Notes: a model not told the origin generated them from the letters alone. DNA of 64,000 nt from Bog-756 sp963725395 (GCA_963725395.1 CAVRYH010000004.1:186001-250000); one strand, 5' to 3'. Positions 46,738 to 56,339 are shown, counted from the first letter of the stretch. A program made the numbers and translations.

Positions 46738-48650
46738 CAACCAGGGCGGCCTCCAGCGATGACTCGGTCAGCGCCGAAGAGACCGCGCGGTCGTCCTCGA
46801 CGCTGAAGGTCATTCCGCGGCAGGACAAGAAGGCCGCTCGCCCCACGGAGGCGTGCCCACCAACGGAGGCGTCGCCACCGGTCGTCGCTGAGAGTCCCCC
46901 ACCTCGTCCAGGCTTTGTGCAGCGGCACGTGACGTTGGTGCGCCAGCAGCTCGCGGACCCGCTCACCTCGAATGGCTATGCCCTGATCGCCAACAGCGCG
47001 GTGACCGGAGGGCTCGGTCTCGTCTACTGGCTGGTTATGGCACGCCTCTACCCGACCGCTGCCGTCGGCAGGGCGTCGGCGCTGTATGCCGCCATGAACC
47101 TGCTCGCAGGCTTCACCGCCCAGAACCTCAACGGCGCCCTGAACCGCTTCATTCCGCAGGCCGGCCTGCAGACCAGGTCATTCGTCACCCGTGCCTACAC
47201 AGTGAGTGCGGTCGCATCCGTCTTCGTCTCCGTCCTGTTCCTGTTGACGATCGGACTGTGGGGAGAGTCCTATTCCGAGCTCGACGGCCTCTTCGCCGGG
47301 GGGGTCTTCGTCCTCTGCGTGGTGATCTGGGCCATCTTCACCATGCAGGACAGCGTCCTGGTCGGTCTCCGCAGCGCGATCTGGGTGCTGGTGGAGAACG
47401 GGATCTTCGGCATCGTCAAGCTCGTGCTGCTCGTCCTACTGGTGTCATCCTTCCCCCACCACATCGGGATCTACGTGTCGTGGATGGTCCCGGCTCTGAT
47501 CGCCATACCACTCGTCAATACGCTCATCTTCGGCCACCTCGTGCCGCGCCACACCCATCAGACCCGGGACCTGCAGCCGGCGAGCAACCGTCAGATCGGC
47601 CGCTTCATCGCCGGCGACTACGCCGGGGCGATGTGCATGCTGGCCACCGGCAGCCTCATCCCCGTCGTGGTCGCAGCCCGCGTCGACGCCCGGCAGACGG
47701 CCTATTTCTACATCGCGTGGGTCATCGCGGGCATCGTCGACATGGTCGGCATCAACATGGGGATGTCGGTCACCGTGGAGGGGGCGTTCGACGCGTCGTC
47801 CCTGGCGTCCAACTGCCGGAAAGCGCTCGGCAAGATCTTCTCGATCGTGCTGCCCAGTGCTGCGCTGCTTGCCCTCTTCGCGCCGTTCTGGTTGGGACTT
47901 TTCGGGCCGGAATATGCAGCGAACGCCACCTCGGTGCTCGAGCTCCTCGCCCTGGCCACGGTGTTCAGAGCGCCGACCGAGCTCTACCTCGGCGCATTGC
48001 GTGCCCAGAGCAGGACCACGCTGGTGGCGGCCATCCAGGCGACCCGGGCCGTCCTGATGTTGGGCCTGACCCTCGTTCTGACCGGGATGCTGGGCACGGT
48101 GGGTGCGGGGTTAGCCGTCGCCATCAGTCAGGCGGTCATCGCAGTGCTGATAAGTGTCGGCCTCCTTCGGGTGCTGACTGGGCGCCGGCATCCAAAGGAG
48201 CAGCTCACCGGGGCGCCCACCGGGTCGGGTACCCAGGAGGTGGCCCACGGGGACCCGATCACTCCCGAGGCGGTCTCTGGGCCCGCCACGGCGATGGTGG
48301 TCTCGGGCTCCACCAAGGCGATGGTGGTCGCCAAGTCCACTACCGTGACGGCGGCTTCGAGATCAGCTCTGGGGATGGCTGCCTCGGGCTCCGACACGGA
48401 CGTGGGGGAAGAGGTCTCGGGTTCGGAGACGGGGATGGAGATCGGGGATTCCGACACGGATGTGGAAGAGGCCTCGGGTCCTGACTCGGACGCGGGGGTA
48501 GAGGCCTCGGATTCCGACGCCGATGTGAAGGAGGTGGTCTCGAGGTCCGATACCGATCTGGAGGAAAGGGTCTCGGGGCCCGATACCGACCTGGAGGAAA
48601 GGGTCTCGGGGCCCGATACCGACCTGGAGGAACCCGATACCGACACTGGA
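46734..48650 (+). CDS. Wzx-like flippase domain of a flippase-polymerase fusion
   Basis: The GTG at 46734 overlaps the deacetylase stop (GTGA). A Pro/Ser-rich cytoplasmic leader of about 75 residues precedes 12-14 helices with GLVYWLVMARLYPTAAVGRASALYAAMNLL, a typical MOP-superfamily polysaccharide flippase start. After the last helix (near residue 480) comes a Ser/Asp/Glu-rich segment that ends in tandem acidic repeats. As sequenced, the frame runs on to 49496 as nonsense. Removing the extra A at 48645 joins it to the downstream membrane protein, giving one product of 1350 residues (46734-50787). The end given here is where the meaningful frame is lost. Confidence 0.8.
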
Positions 48651-48690
48651 GGAAGGGGTCTCGGGGTCCGATACCGACCTGAAGGAAATT
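48549..48690 (+). repeat. Tandem 33-base repeats encoding DTDLEE units
   Basis: GATACCGA recurs at 48549, 48582, 48615, 48636 and 48670. The spacings are 33, 33, 21 and 34: two full units, one shortened by 12 bases, and one a base too long. Each unit encodes about SGPDTDLEERV. The 34-base unit contains the extra A at 48645 that breaks the frame. Less regular acidic units precede it from about 48390. Confidence 0.85.
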
Positions 48691-48777
48691 CCGGCCGCCG
48701 ACCGGCTGGCGAGCGACACGCCTGCGGTCCGGGCAGGGAGTCCGGAGGCCCGTCGACGACGGGGCCGGAGAGCCACG

Positions 48778-50787
48778 GTGACCCTCCTGGCCGCGGGGGC
48801 TGTGGGCATGGCGGTGTTCTTCGTGTCGCTGCGCGGCATCGATCTCGGCCGGATGAATGGGCTGGGCCTGATCTCCGTACTCCCAGCCGGCGCCCTAGCC
48901 GGTGTGGCCCTCATCGCCGTCGCGTTCATGGTCGGCCTCGCCCTGCCCAGGGCCCATCGGGTCGCTCTCGGGGCGCTCCTGGCCTGCCTGGTCATCTGTC
49001 TGGACGGAATCACCGTCTTCGCCGAGCCCGTGGCCCGGTTCCCGACTGCGTTCCAGATCGCCGGATTCGTCAACTACATCAGCACCACCGGGCACACGGC
49101 GCCTGGCCTGGCCGCCTATTTCAGCTGGCCGGGATTCTTCGCGTTGATCTCGTTCGTGACCGGGGCGTCGGGCACCCACAGCATCCTGACCCTGTTGCGG
49201 GTGTGGCCGACGGCGATCGACCTTCTGTGCCTGGCGCCGTTCTTCCTGATCATGCGCAACTTGCGGATCTCCTGGCGGGCCCAGTGGCTGGCGGCGTTCT
49301 TCTTCACCGTGGGGAACTGGGTCGGCCAGGACTACTTCTCCCCCCAGTCCTTCGGGTATCTCCTGTACCTGGTCTTCGTGGCCATACTCGTCACCTGGTT
49401 CATCGACCCGGATCGCGGACGGCCGCTTCGCCTCTTCCAGAAGTCCCGGCTGGCCCGTCTTCACCGGCGTATCTTCGGGCCCGTCCGTCCGGGTGAGCGT
49501 GAGTTCACCCCGACCACCACCTCGCAGAAGGCCTTCCTCTTCGTCTTACTGGTCGGCATCTTCACCGTGACGACGGTCAGCCACCAGCTGACCCCCTTCT
49601 TCATGCTCGGGGCCGGGGCGGGGCTCATCCTGACCAGGCGCTTCATCGTGCCGGGACTGCCGATCCTGTGCGGGGTGATCCTCGTCGGCTACTTCAGCTT
49701 CGCCGGCGTCGGCTACTGGTCAGGTCACCTGTCGAACGTGTTCGGCGGGTTCGGCAGCCTGGGCGCCAACGTGAGCACCAGCGTGGGCGGCCGGCTGACG
49801 GGGAGCACACCGAGCCACCTGATCGCCCTGCACGCCAAATTGGTGTTCGCCGCAGTGATCCTCGGACTGGCCGGGCTCGGGCTGCTGCGCCGACGCAGAC
49901 GGGGGCTGGACGACCGGGTCCTGCTCGCCCTCTTGGTCATGCCTGTCGTGGTGATCGGCCTCGTCAGCTACGGCGGGGAGATCGCGCTCCGCACCTACCT
50001 GTTCGCCCTGCCGGCGGCCAGCGTATTCGCCGCCCTTCTCTTCTTCCCCACACCGAACGCGCCTCGTCCGAACTGGCGGGCCCTTGCGGTCCTGGCGGCA
50101 TGCGCAATCGTCCTCCCGGCTTCCTTCTACCTGGCGCGCTATGGCAACGAGGCCTTCGAGCAGACACCGCCCGGAGAGCTGGCTGCCGCCAATTGGGTCT
50201 ACGCCCACGACTCCCACGGGGTCCGACTGCTCTGGCTCAGCGAGAACCCGCCGGTCGATGACACGCCGGAGATGCCCTGGTCCTACCAGGACCTGGCCAA
50301 GGTCCACTACGTCCCCAGCCTGGCACCGCGGAATCCGGAGAACGTCAACGGGCTCGTCACGTCGCTCTTCTACGACGGACCGGGCTCCTATCTGATCGCC
50401 ACGAAGACCCAGATCGCCTCCTTGCAGCAGACCTCGAGCTACCCGGCCGGCTGGGGCGACCGGTTCGAGAGCGCCATGGCCGCGGCACCCTTTGTTCGGA
50501 TCGCCTACCAAGCGGACGGCGCCGTCGTCTACACGCTCGACTGGTCCGCACTGTCGGCGGCGCCACCACGGGCGGCCAAGCCGGCCGCACCGGCCAGAAG
50601 TCGGTACGGGTGGACCCGGGCCGGACTGATCGTGTTCTGGCTACTATTGGCCCTGTTGGCGGCAGCGGAGATCGTGCGCCTTCGGCGGCCGTCCGCCCGC
50701 ACCATCAAACTGCTGTGGCTCGCCTCGATGCCGCTGCTCGTCGTGTTGTTCGCCGACGTGATCCTGCGCTTCGTGGTGCTGTCATGA
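48778..50787 (+). CDS. Polymerase/GT-C-like polytopic membrane protein
   Basis: Given from the GTG at 48778 this is 669 residues, but the frame is open upstream through LEEGVSGSDTDLKE to the repeat, so it is probably the C-terminal half of the fusion described above. It has about 12 helices with the blocks YFSWPGFFALISF, LLRVWPTAIDLL, DYFSPQSFGYLLY and TVSHQLTPFFMLG, and an extracytoplasmic C-terminal loop domain (LLWLSENPPVDDTPEMPW) before two last helices. It is homologous to the frameshifted cluster A protein at 34422-36225. It is probably a Wzy-like polymerase or lipid-sugar-dependent transferase (inference). It ends with ATGA overlapping the NRPS start. Confidence 0.8.
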   Translation: MTLLAAGAVGMAVFFVSLRGIDLGRMNGLGLISVLPAGALAGVALIAVAFMVGLALPRAHRVALGALLACLVICLDGITVFAEPVARFPTAFQIAGFVNYISTTGHTAPGLAAYFSWPGFFALISFVTGASGTHSILTLLRVWPTAIDLLCLAPFFLIMRNLRISWRAQWLAAFFFTVGNWVGQDYFSPQSFGYLLYLVFVAILVTWFIDPDRGRPLRLFQKSRLARLHRRIFGPVRPGEREFTPTTTSQKAFLFVLLVGIFTVTTVSHQLTPFFMLGAGAGLILTRRFIVPGLPILCGVILVGYFSFAGVGYWSGHLSNVFGGFGSLGANVSTSVGGRLTGSTPSHLIALHAKLVFAAVILGLAGLGLLRRRRRGLDDRVLLALLVMPVVVIGLVSYGGEIALRTYLFALPAASVFAALLFFPTPNAPRPNWRALAVLAACAIVLPASFYLARYGNEAFEQTPPGELAAANWVYAHDSHGVRLLWLSENPPVDDTPEMPWSYQDLAKVHYVPSLAPRNPENVNGLVTSLFYDGPGSYLIATKTQIASLQQTSSYPAGWGDRFESAMAAAPFVRIAYQADGAVVYTLDWSALSAAPPRAAKPAAPARSRYGWTRAGLIVFWLLLALLAAAEIVRLRRPSARTIKLLWLASMPLLVVLFADVILRFVVLS

Positions 50788-53700
50788 GAATGTCGGATCG
50801 TCTGGAATTGAGAGGGGCCATGGGCAAAGGAAGAAGTCATCAACAGGTTGATCCCCTCGAGGACGGGCATGATGCCGACATGAGATTCTGGAAGAAGTAC
50901 CTGGCCGGCGCCCCGGCGGTCCTGGAGCTACCCCGGGACCACCGGCGCCCCGAACCTCCGGAGTACCGGGCAGCGTCCGAGCCGCTCGTGCTCAGCCAGA
51001 CGCTGACCACGGGCCTGCGAACGCTGAGTGAGCAGGAGCAGGTGACGCTGCGCACGGCACTGACCGCGGGCGTCGTGGCACTGCTGCACCGGTACACCGG
51101 CCAGGAAGACGTACTGATCGGCTCGCCGGTGCCCCGCAAGGGCCGGGTCGCTCGTGGTGGCCGCACGGCAGTCCTGCGGGTGGATCTGGCAGGCCAACCC
51201 ACGGTGCTCGAGCTCCTGAAGAGGGTGCGGTCGGCGAGCGACGCCACCCGTGGGCGACAGGGCATCCCCTTCGACGCAGTCGTCAACACGTCGGGTCCGC
51301 AGGCGGGCGCCAGCTACCACCCTCTGGTCCAGGTGACGTTGTTATTCGGGCCCACCGATCCGGCCTCAGCGGAGAGATCGGACTCGGCCCCGACCGATGA
51401 CCCGAGTCCGGCTCCCGGCTTCGACCTCCAGGTCGAACTCGACGATGGAACCTCCGAGGTGGCCGGGCGCCTCGTCTACGACAGCACGCTGTTCGAACGG
51501 AAGACGATCCTGCGGATGGTCGAGCATCTCGAGATGATCCTCGAGGGAATGGTCGCCGAACCCTGGAGCCCGGTGGGCGAGCTGCGGCTCTTGGCGCCCG
51601 AGGAGCGCCAGCAATTGCTGGAGGAATGGAGCGCGGGCGGGGAGATAGCCGCCGGACCGGACATCACGACGATGATCGTCGAACAGGCCAACGCACGGCC
51701 GGATTCAGTGGCCATGGAATGCGAGGGTCAGTCCCTCACCTATCGGGAACTCAATGAACGGACCAACCAGCTGGCGCGGTACCTGCAGGCCCAGGGGGTG
51801 AGGCCCGAGGTGCCGGTCGGAGTGTGCCTGGCCCGGTCCGTTGAGCAAGTGGTGGCGCTCCTGGGGATCCTCAAGGCGGGCGGTGCCTACGTGCCGCTGG
51901 ACCCCGACGGGCCGGCGGAGCGGGCCCGGTACGTCATCGAGGACGCGGGCATGCCGCTCATTCTGACCACCGAGCCGGTGAGCGGGAAGGTGAGCGGCAC
52001 CGACGCCGAAGTGGTCTGCCTCGATCTGACGTCAGAGCTGCTCAGCCAGCTCGGCGAGGGGGAGGTGGACGGGTCGCCCCGCGCCGACCAGTTGGCGTAC
52101 GTGATCTACACGTCGGGCTCGACGGGACAGCCGAAAGGCGTGATGGTGGATCGTGGAGCGCTGTCGGCCCACTGCCGGACGATGATCCCGGCGTTCGGAT
52201 TGGGCCCGGAGGACGCGGTCCTCCAGTTCAGCCCGTACAGCTTCGACGCCTCACTCGAGCAGATCCTGCTCCCGCTGGCGGTGGGCGGTCGGATGGTCAT
52301 GCGGGGCCCGGAGCTCTGGACCCCCTCGCAGCTCCTGGAGGTGCTCGAGACGCGTGACGTGACGGTCATGAGCCTGTCTCCGGCCTATCTGCAGCAGGCG
52401 TTGCGCGAGTGGACACGACGCCCGGAGAGGCTCGCCGGGCTCGCACTGCGGCTCGTGGTCGTCGGTGGCGACCGTCTGGGAACGCAGACAGTGCAGCACT
52501 GGCGGGAGTTGGGACTTACGGACGTGGGGCTGATCAACGCCTACGGGCCGACGGAGGCCACGATCACGTCGACTCTCGGCGAGGTCGGCGACGAGACGGA
52601 CCCGGTCACCATCGGTCGGCCGTTGCCGGGCAGGAGCGTCTACGTCCTCGATCGGGGCGGACGACCCGTACCGGTGGGGGTGGTCGGTGAGCTGCACATT
52701 GGTGGCGGCCTGCTGGCCAGGGGATACCTGAACCGGCCGGAGCTGACCGAAGAGCGATTCGTGCCCGACCCCTACGGAGGGGAGCCGACCGGACGGCTCT
52801 ACCGTAGCGGTGACCTGGTGCGTTATCTCAAAGACGGGCGCATCCTCTACATAGGCCGGGAGGATCAGCAGGTACAGGTGCGCGGCCAGCGGGTCGAGCT
52901 GGGAGAGGTGGAAGAGGCGCTCGCCCAGCACCCCGCGGTCGAAGAGGCGGTGGTGGTGGTCCGGACCGTCGACGGTGACGTCCGGCTGGCGGCCTATGTG
53001 GTTGCGGCGGAGGATCCCCATTTGGAGGAGACACTGCGGCGTCATCTGGCGGAGCGGCTGCCGGACTACATGCAACCCTCGGCGATCGTGACGTTGGAGG
53101 AGATGCCGCGCCTGGCCACCGGAAAACCCGACCGGCGGAGCCTGCCGGAGCTCGGGAGGAAGAGGCGGCAGCCGTCCTCGGAGTACCTGGCGCCCCAGCA
53201 GCTGGCCCAAGAGCAGCTCATGCTGATCTGGGAGGAGCTGCTCGAACCCAGGCCGATCGGGATCCGGGACAATTTCTTCCACCTCGGTGGACACTCGCTG
53301 CTGGCTGCGCAGCTCGTCTACCGGATCGAGGAGACGTTCGGCCAGAAGGTGGCCCTGTCCACGCTGTTCGCCAATCCGACGATCGAACAACTGGCGGAGG
53401 TCCTCCAGGAGCGACAAGAGGGAAGCACGGGAAGGGCGCGCGTCCAATCCGTCCAGGCGGAGGGGAGCAGGACGCCGTTCTTCTTCCTGCACGGTGACTG
53501 GACGAAGGGCGCCTTCTACTGCTTCGCGCTGGCTCGTTCGTTCGGCCCGGAGCAGCCGTTCTACGTGCTGGAGCCCTACTCGTTCGACCGGGAGGAGGGG
53601 GCGGCCACCCTGGAGGAGTTGGCCCGCTCGCACGTCGATGCGATGCGGGGGGTCCAGGCCACCGGTCCCTACCGATTGGGGGGATTCTGCAACGGAGGGC

Positions 53701-54914
53701 TGCTGGCCTACGAGATGGCCCGCCAGCTCGAGGCCGAGGGTGAGCAGGTCGAGTTCCTCGGACTGATCACCCCCTCGAACCCGTTCCAGTCCAGTCTGTT
53801 GCGGGTGGTCTGTGACGCAGTGGGGGACATCGGGAGGCTGGGCAGAAGACGGGGCGCCGGAGAACCGAGACGGCCCGACTTCTATCTCCGGACCCGGCAC
53901 GCCCTCCGCCACGTCTACCGGCGGCTCCGCCCTGACAGCAGCCGGGTGGAGGACTTCGGGAAGCTGGTGGCGATCGAGCCGGCGCTCGAAGGTCCGTTCC
54001 CACCCAAAGAGGCGCTCTACAAGGACTATGTGGGCGTGTTCAGCTGGGCGGCGGTCCAATACAGGACGGGCATCTTCCACGGCAAGGTCACCTACTACTG
54101 GCCGAGGGAGGAGCCGGAGATCGCCGGATTCTGGCGGCCGGTCGTCGGGCACAAGTACCCGACGGACGTCGAGGAGCACGTGGTGGCCGGTTCGCACATG
54201 TCCTGCATCACCTACGGGATCAGCGGACTGGCCTCGACCATGAGCGAATCCCTGCGGCGGGTGGAGGAGGAATCACGCGCCGTCGAGCAGCCCGACCAGC
54301 GGCCCCTGGGCGAAAAGCGCTCGTTCCGGGTGCGCCCGATCCGCGCTCGGGATCTGCGGGAGGTCGTCAGCATCAAGCGGGAGGCCTTCCCCGACGACCC
54401 GTGGACGACGACGACGGCAAAGGGACGGCTGGCCCGGTCAGCAATCGGCAACCATCCCCGGTACGCCGGCTGGCTGGAACGGTTCTTCCTCGCCGCCCGC
54501 GGCGACCAGGCCGTCTTCCTGATCCGACTGCTGGCGCTGGTGGGCCTCGGGCGGCCGGCCGGCCTCCGCTACATCGTGGCCGAGGAGGAATCCGCGGTCG
54601 TCGGATTCGCATGCATCGAAACGCCTAAAGACGGGGAGGGCGACGTCCAGATCATCGCCGTGCGGCAGGATCGCCAGAGGCAGGGAATCGGGGAATCGCT
54701 CCTCGACCACCTGGTGGCCACGGCCACAGGCGCCGGCTGCGCCGGCGTCGGTCTCGTCGTGCGCGCCGACAACGATGGTGCCCGCAGTCTCTACCGTCGG
54801 GCCGGCTTCACCGAGACGGAGACCCTCCCCGGCTACTACCGACCGTCGCGCACGGACGCCATCGCCATGCGCCTCGACCTCCCCGGCCGCGATACGGGAT
54901 CGTCCGACTCCTGA
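50784..54914 (+). CDS. Single-module NRPS: partial C, A, PCP, Cys-thioesterase, GNAT
   Basis: The ATG at 50784 overlaps the previous stop (ATGA), giving 1376 residues. Residues 35-285 look like only the second half of a condensation domain (FWKKYLAGAP...); the HHxxxDG catalytic half is absent. The adenylation domain (about 295-790) has YTSGSTGQPKG, NAYGPTE, YRSGDLVR and a late TGKPDRR. The carrier domain has LGGHSLL with the pantetheine Ser at 838. The thioesterase has GFCNGG with Cys969 in place of the usual Ser, and a late His in SHMSC. A GNAT domain (about 1180-1372) has QDRQRQGIGESLL. It probably activates one amino acid and transfers or releases it, with N- or O-acetylation. Operon position suggests decoration of the exported polymer (inference). 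Confidence 0.9.
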   Translation: MRMSDRLELRGAMGKGRSHQQVDPLEDGHDADMRFWKKYLAGAPAVLELPRDHRRPEPPEYRAASEPLVLSQTLTTGLRTLSEQEQVTLRTALTAGVVALLHRYTGQEDVLIGSPVPRKGRVARGGRTAVLRVDLAGQPTVLELLKRVRSASDATRGRQGIPFDAVVNTSGPQAGASYHPLVQVTLLFGPTDPASAERSDSAPTDDPSPAPGFDLQVELDDGTSEVAGRLVYDSTLFERKTILRMVEHLEMILEGMVAEPWSPVGELRLLAPEERQQLLEEWSAGGEIAAGPDITTMIVEQANARPDSVAMECEGQSLTYRELNERTNQLARYLQAQGVRPEVPVGVCLARSVEQVVALLGILKAGGAYVPLDPDGPAERARYVIEDAGMPLILTTEPVSGKVSGTDAEVVCLDLTSELLSQLGEGEVDGSPRADQLAYVIYTSGSTGQPKGVMVDRGALSAHCRTMIPAFGLGPEDAVLQFSPYSFDASLEQILLPLAVGGRMVMRGPELWTPSQLLEVLETRDVTVMSLSPAYLQQALREWTRRPERLAGLALRLVVVGGDRLGTQTVQHWRELGLTDVGLINAYGPTEATITSTLGEVGDETDPVTIGRPLPGRSVYVLDRGGRPVPVGVVGELHIGGGLLARGYLNRPELTEERFVPDPYGGEPTGRLYRSGDLVRYLKDGRILYIGREDQQVQVRGQRVELGEVEEALAQHPAVEEAVVVVRTVDGDVRLAAYVVAAEDPHLEETLRRHLAERLPDYMQPSAIVTLEEMPRLATGKPDRRSLPELGRKRRQPSSEYLAPQQLAQEQLMLIWEELLEPRPIGIRDNFFHLGGHSLLAAQLVYRIEETFGQKVALSTLFANPTIEQLAEVLQERQEGSTGRARVQSVQAEGSRTPFFFLHGDWTKGAFYCFALARSFGPEQPFYVLEPYSFDREEGAATLEELARSHVDAMRGVQATGPYRLGGFCNGGLLAYEMARQLEAEGEQVEFLGLITPSNPFQSSLLRVVCDAVGDIGRLGRRRGAGEPRRPDFYLRTRHALRHVYRRLRPDSSRVEDFGKLVAIEPALEGPFPPKEALYKDYVGVFSWAAVQYRTGIFHGKVTYYWPREEPEIAGFWRPVVGHKYPTDVEEHVVAGSHMSCITYGISGLASTMSESLRRVEEESRAVEQPDQRPLGEKRSFRVRPIRARDLREVVSIKREAFPDDPWTTTTAKGRLARSAIGNHPRYAGWLERFFLAARGDQAVFLIRLLALVGLGRPAGLRYIVAEEESAVVGFACIETPKDGEGDVQIIAVRQDRQRQGIGESLLDHLVATATGAGCAGVGLVVRADNDGARSLYRRAGFTETETLPGYYRPSRTDAIAMRLDLPGRDTGSSDS

Positions 54915-55687
54915 ACCGGGAGGGTGGTTCGGCTCAGGCCGATGGGCGCCCGCTCGGCGCGGTCCCCTGGCACCGGTCCGGTGCGTAGGGCGGCGACCGC
55001 CAGGAACGCGGCCGGGACGGGCACGTCGAGCAGCGACCAGCCGGCGGGGGTCTCGGAGCGCGCCTCCGTCCCCAGGTAATCGTCGGCCAGGCCGTGGGCC
55101 ACGCCGACGCCGAGACCCTTCAGGTAGGCCTCCTTCCGTGTCCAAAGGCGGGTGAACGCCGCGGCCCGGTCCGGACGGGGGGTGGCGTTGAGCTCGGCCT
55201 GTTCCTCGGGATGGAGGAGCCCGATCACCTCGCCGGGCACCTGCTCACCGGCCACGGCCTCCACGTCGACACCCACCGGTGTGGAGGCAATCCCCACCAC
55301 GATGACATCGCCACTGACCGACAGCGAGAAGTGGACAGGAAGTGGGGGTGAAGCAACGGCGGGACGCCCCCGCGGTGCTCCGCACGCTGGGCACGGCTCG
55401 CGCAAGTCGACGATTTGCTCAGGCCGAAGAGCGAGCTGCTCACCGAGGAGGTGGCGGAGCGAGACGTGGGCGAGGACGTAGCGCAACCGGTCACGGGGGT
55501 CCACCAACAGGTCGGCCTGTCGTGACTCCCGGGTGTCGAGCACCGAAAGGTCGAGCTGGGTGGGATCGACACCCGCACCATCGAGCACCCACAGACTCAG
55601 CGTCTCCCCGTCGAGTCGCTCGGTGCGGGTGAAGGTGACGGCCTCGGCCACCGGCGCCGGCACCGGGTTCCTCGGGGTGGCGCCCAT
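54836..55687 (-). CDS. Sfp-type 4'-phosphopantetheinyl transferase
   Basis: It has about 283 residues from the ATG at 55687 (MGATPRNPVPAP). The signature motifs are FSLSVSGDVIVVGI, VGVDVEAV (metal-binding Asp/Glu) and FTRLWTRKEAYLKGLG. It would install phosphopantetheine on the carrier domain of the NRPS. The genes are convergent and overlap by 79 bases at their 3' ends, an intimate arrangement supporting a functional link. Confidence 0.9.
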   Translation of the reverse strand: MGATPRNPVPAPVAEAVTFTRTERLDGETLSLWVLDGAGVDPTQLDLSVLDTRESRQADLLVDPRDRLRYVLAHVSLRHLLGEQLALRPEQIVDLREPCPACGAPRGRPAVASPPLPVHFSLSVSGDVIVVGIASTPVGVDVEAVAGEQVPGEVIGLLHPEEQAELNATPRPDRAAAFTRLWTRKEAYLKGLGVGVAHGLADDYLGTEARSETPAGWSLLDVPVPAAFLAVAALRTGPVPGDRAERAPIGLSRTTLPVQESDDPVSRPGRSRRMAMASVRDGR

Positions 55688-55790
55688 CGACAGCCAGTGT
55701 GCCCGCAATCCGCGGCCCACGCCAGGCTTCGACCGGCACCGGGCGGCCATCGCCCATCCGACGCTGTCGGGGGCAGCCTCTCCGTGGTAC

Positions 55791-56309
55791 TCAGGTCGTC
55801 GCCACGGGCGTGGATGACGCGTCCAGCCGGCCTCCGGACCCGGCTGGCCCGGACCCTCGTCGGGACGCCCACGTCACGATCGACCCGACCACCGTCACCG
55901 CCACGCCGAATCCGACCTCGTTGGGCATCCCCTCCGGCGACTCGTTCTGCGCCAGGCTGTGGATCCTCCTCACCACCCTCGGGAACGGGTTGACACGAAC
56001 GAAATACAGGCAGGGCTTGTCCAGATCGAGCAGCACCGCGCCGGCCATGGCGGCAACGGTCGCGCCGCGTGACCGTCGGTCGACGGCGAGCGTGGCGACG
56101 GCCATGGTGGCGAGCCCGAGGACACCGTCCCGCTTGGCCGCCCTCAAGAACCGATCCTGCCCGCCGGGTGCCCTCTTGTCGCACCCCCAGTGGGGTACCG
56201 CGTCGAGGGCCAGATGGGAACCGACGCCGACCAGGAATGCGGTGACGGGGCGGCCCTCCAGGGACCGGCCGATCAACACCCCCGAGAGGACGTGGTTGGT
56301 CACGAACAC
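55791..56309 (-). CDS. YdjM-like inner-membrane hydrolase family protein
   Basis: This 172-residue protein begins MFVTNHVLSGVLIG and has SHLALDAVPHWG, the His/Asp pattern of the YdjM/DUF457 membrane-bound metal-dependent hydrolase family. Two or three hydrophobic segments follow. The substrate is unknown. It is shorter than some members, and assignment rests on the N-terminal His motifs. Confidence 0.65.
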   Translation of the reverse strand: MFVTNHVLSGVLIGRSLEGRPVTAFLVGVGSHLALDAVPHWGCDKRAPGGQDRFLRAAKRDGVLGLATMAVATLAVDRRSRGATVAAMAGAVLLDLDKPCLYFVRVNPFPRVVRRIHSLAQNESPEGMPNEVGFGVAVTVVGSIVTWASRRGSGPAGSGGRLDASSTPVATT

Positions 56310-56339
56310 CGGGCTACCTCGAGAGCACGCGGCCGGCGC

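Noticed and set aside
48549..48690. CRISPR-like or intergenic repeat
   Set aside because: Units are contiguous, without spacers, and encode an acidic linker in frame with the flippase.
50610..50783. Longer N-terminus for the NRPS
   Set aside because: It overlaps the end of the polymerase-like gene and has no domain resemblance. The ATGA overlap start at 50784 fits the operon.
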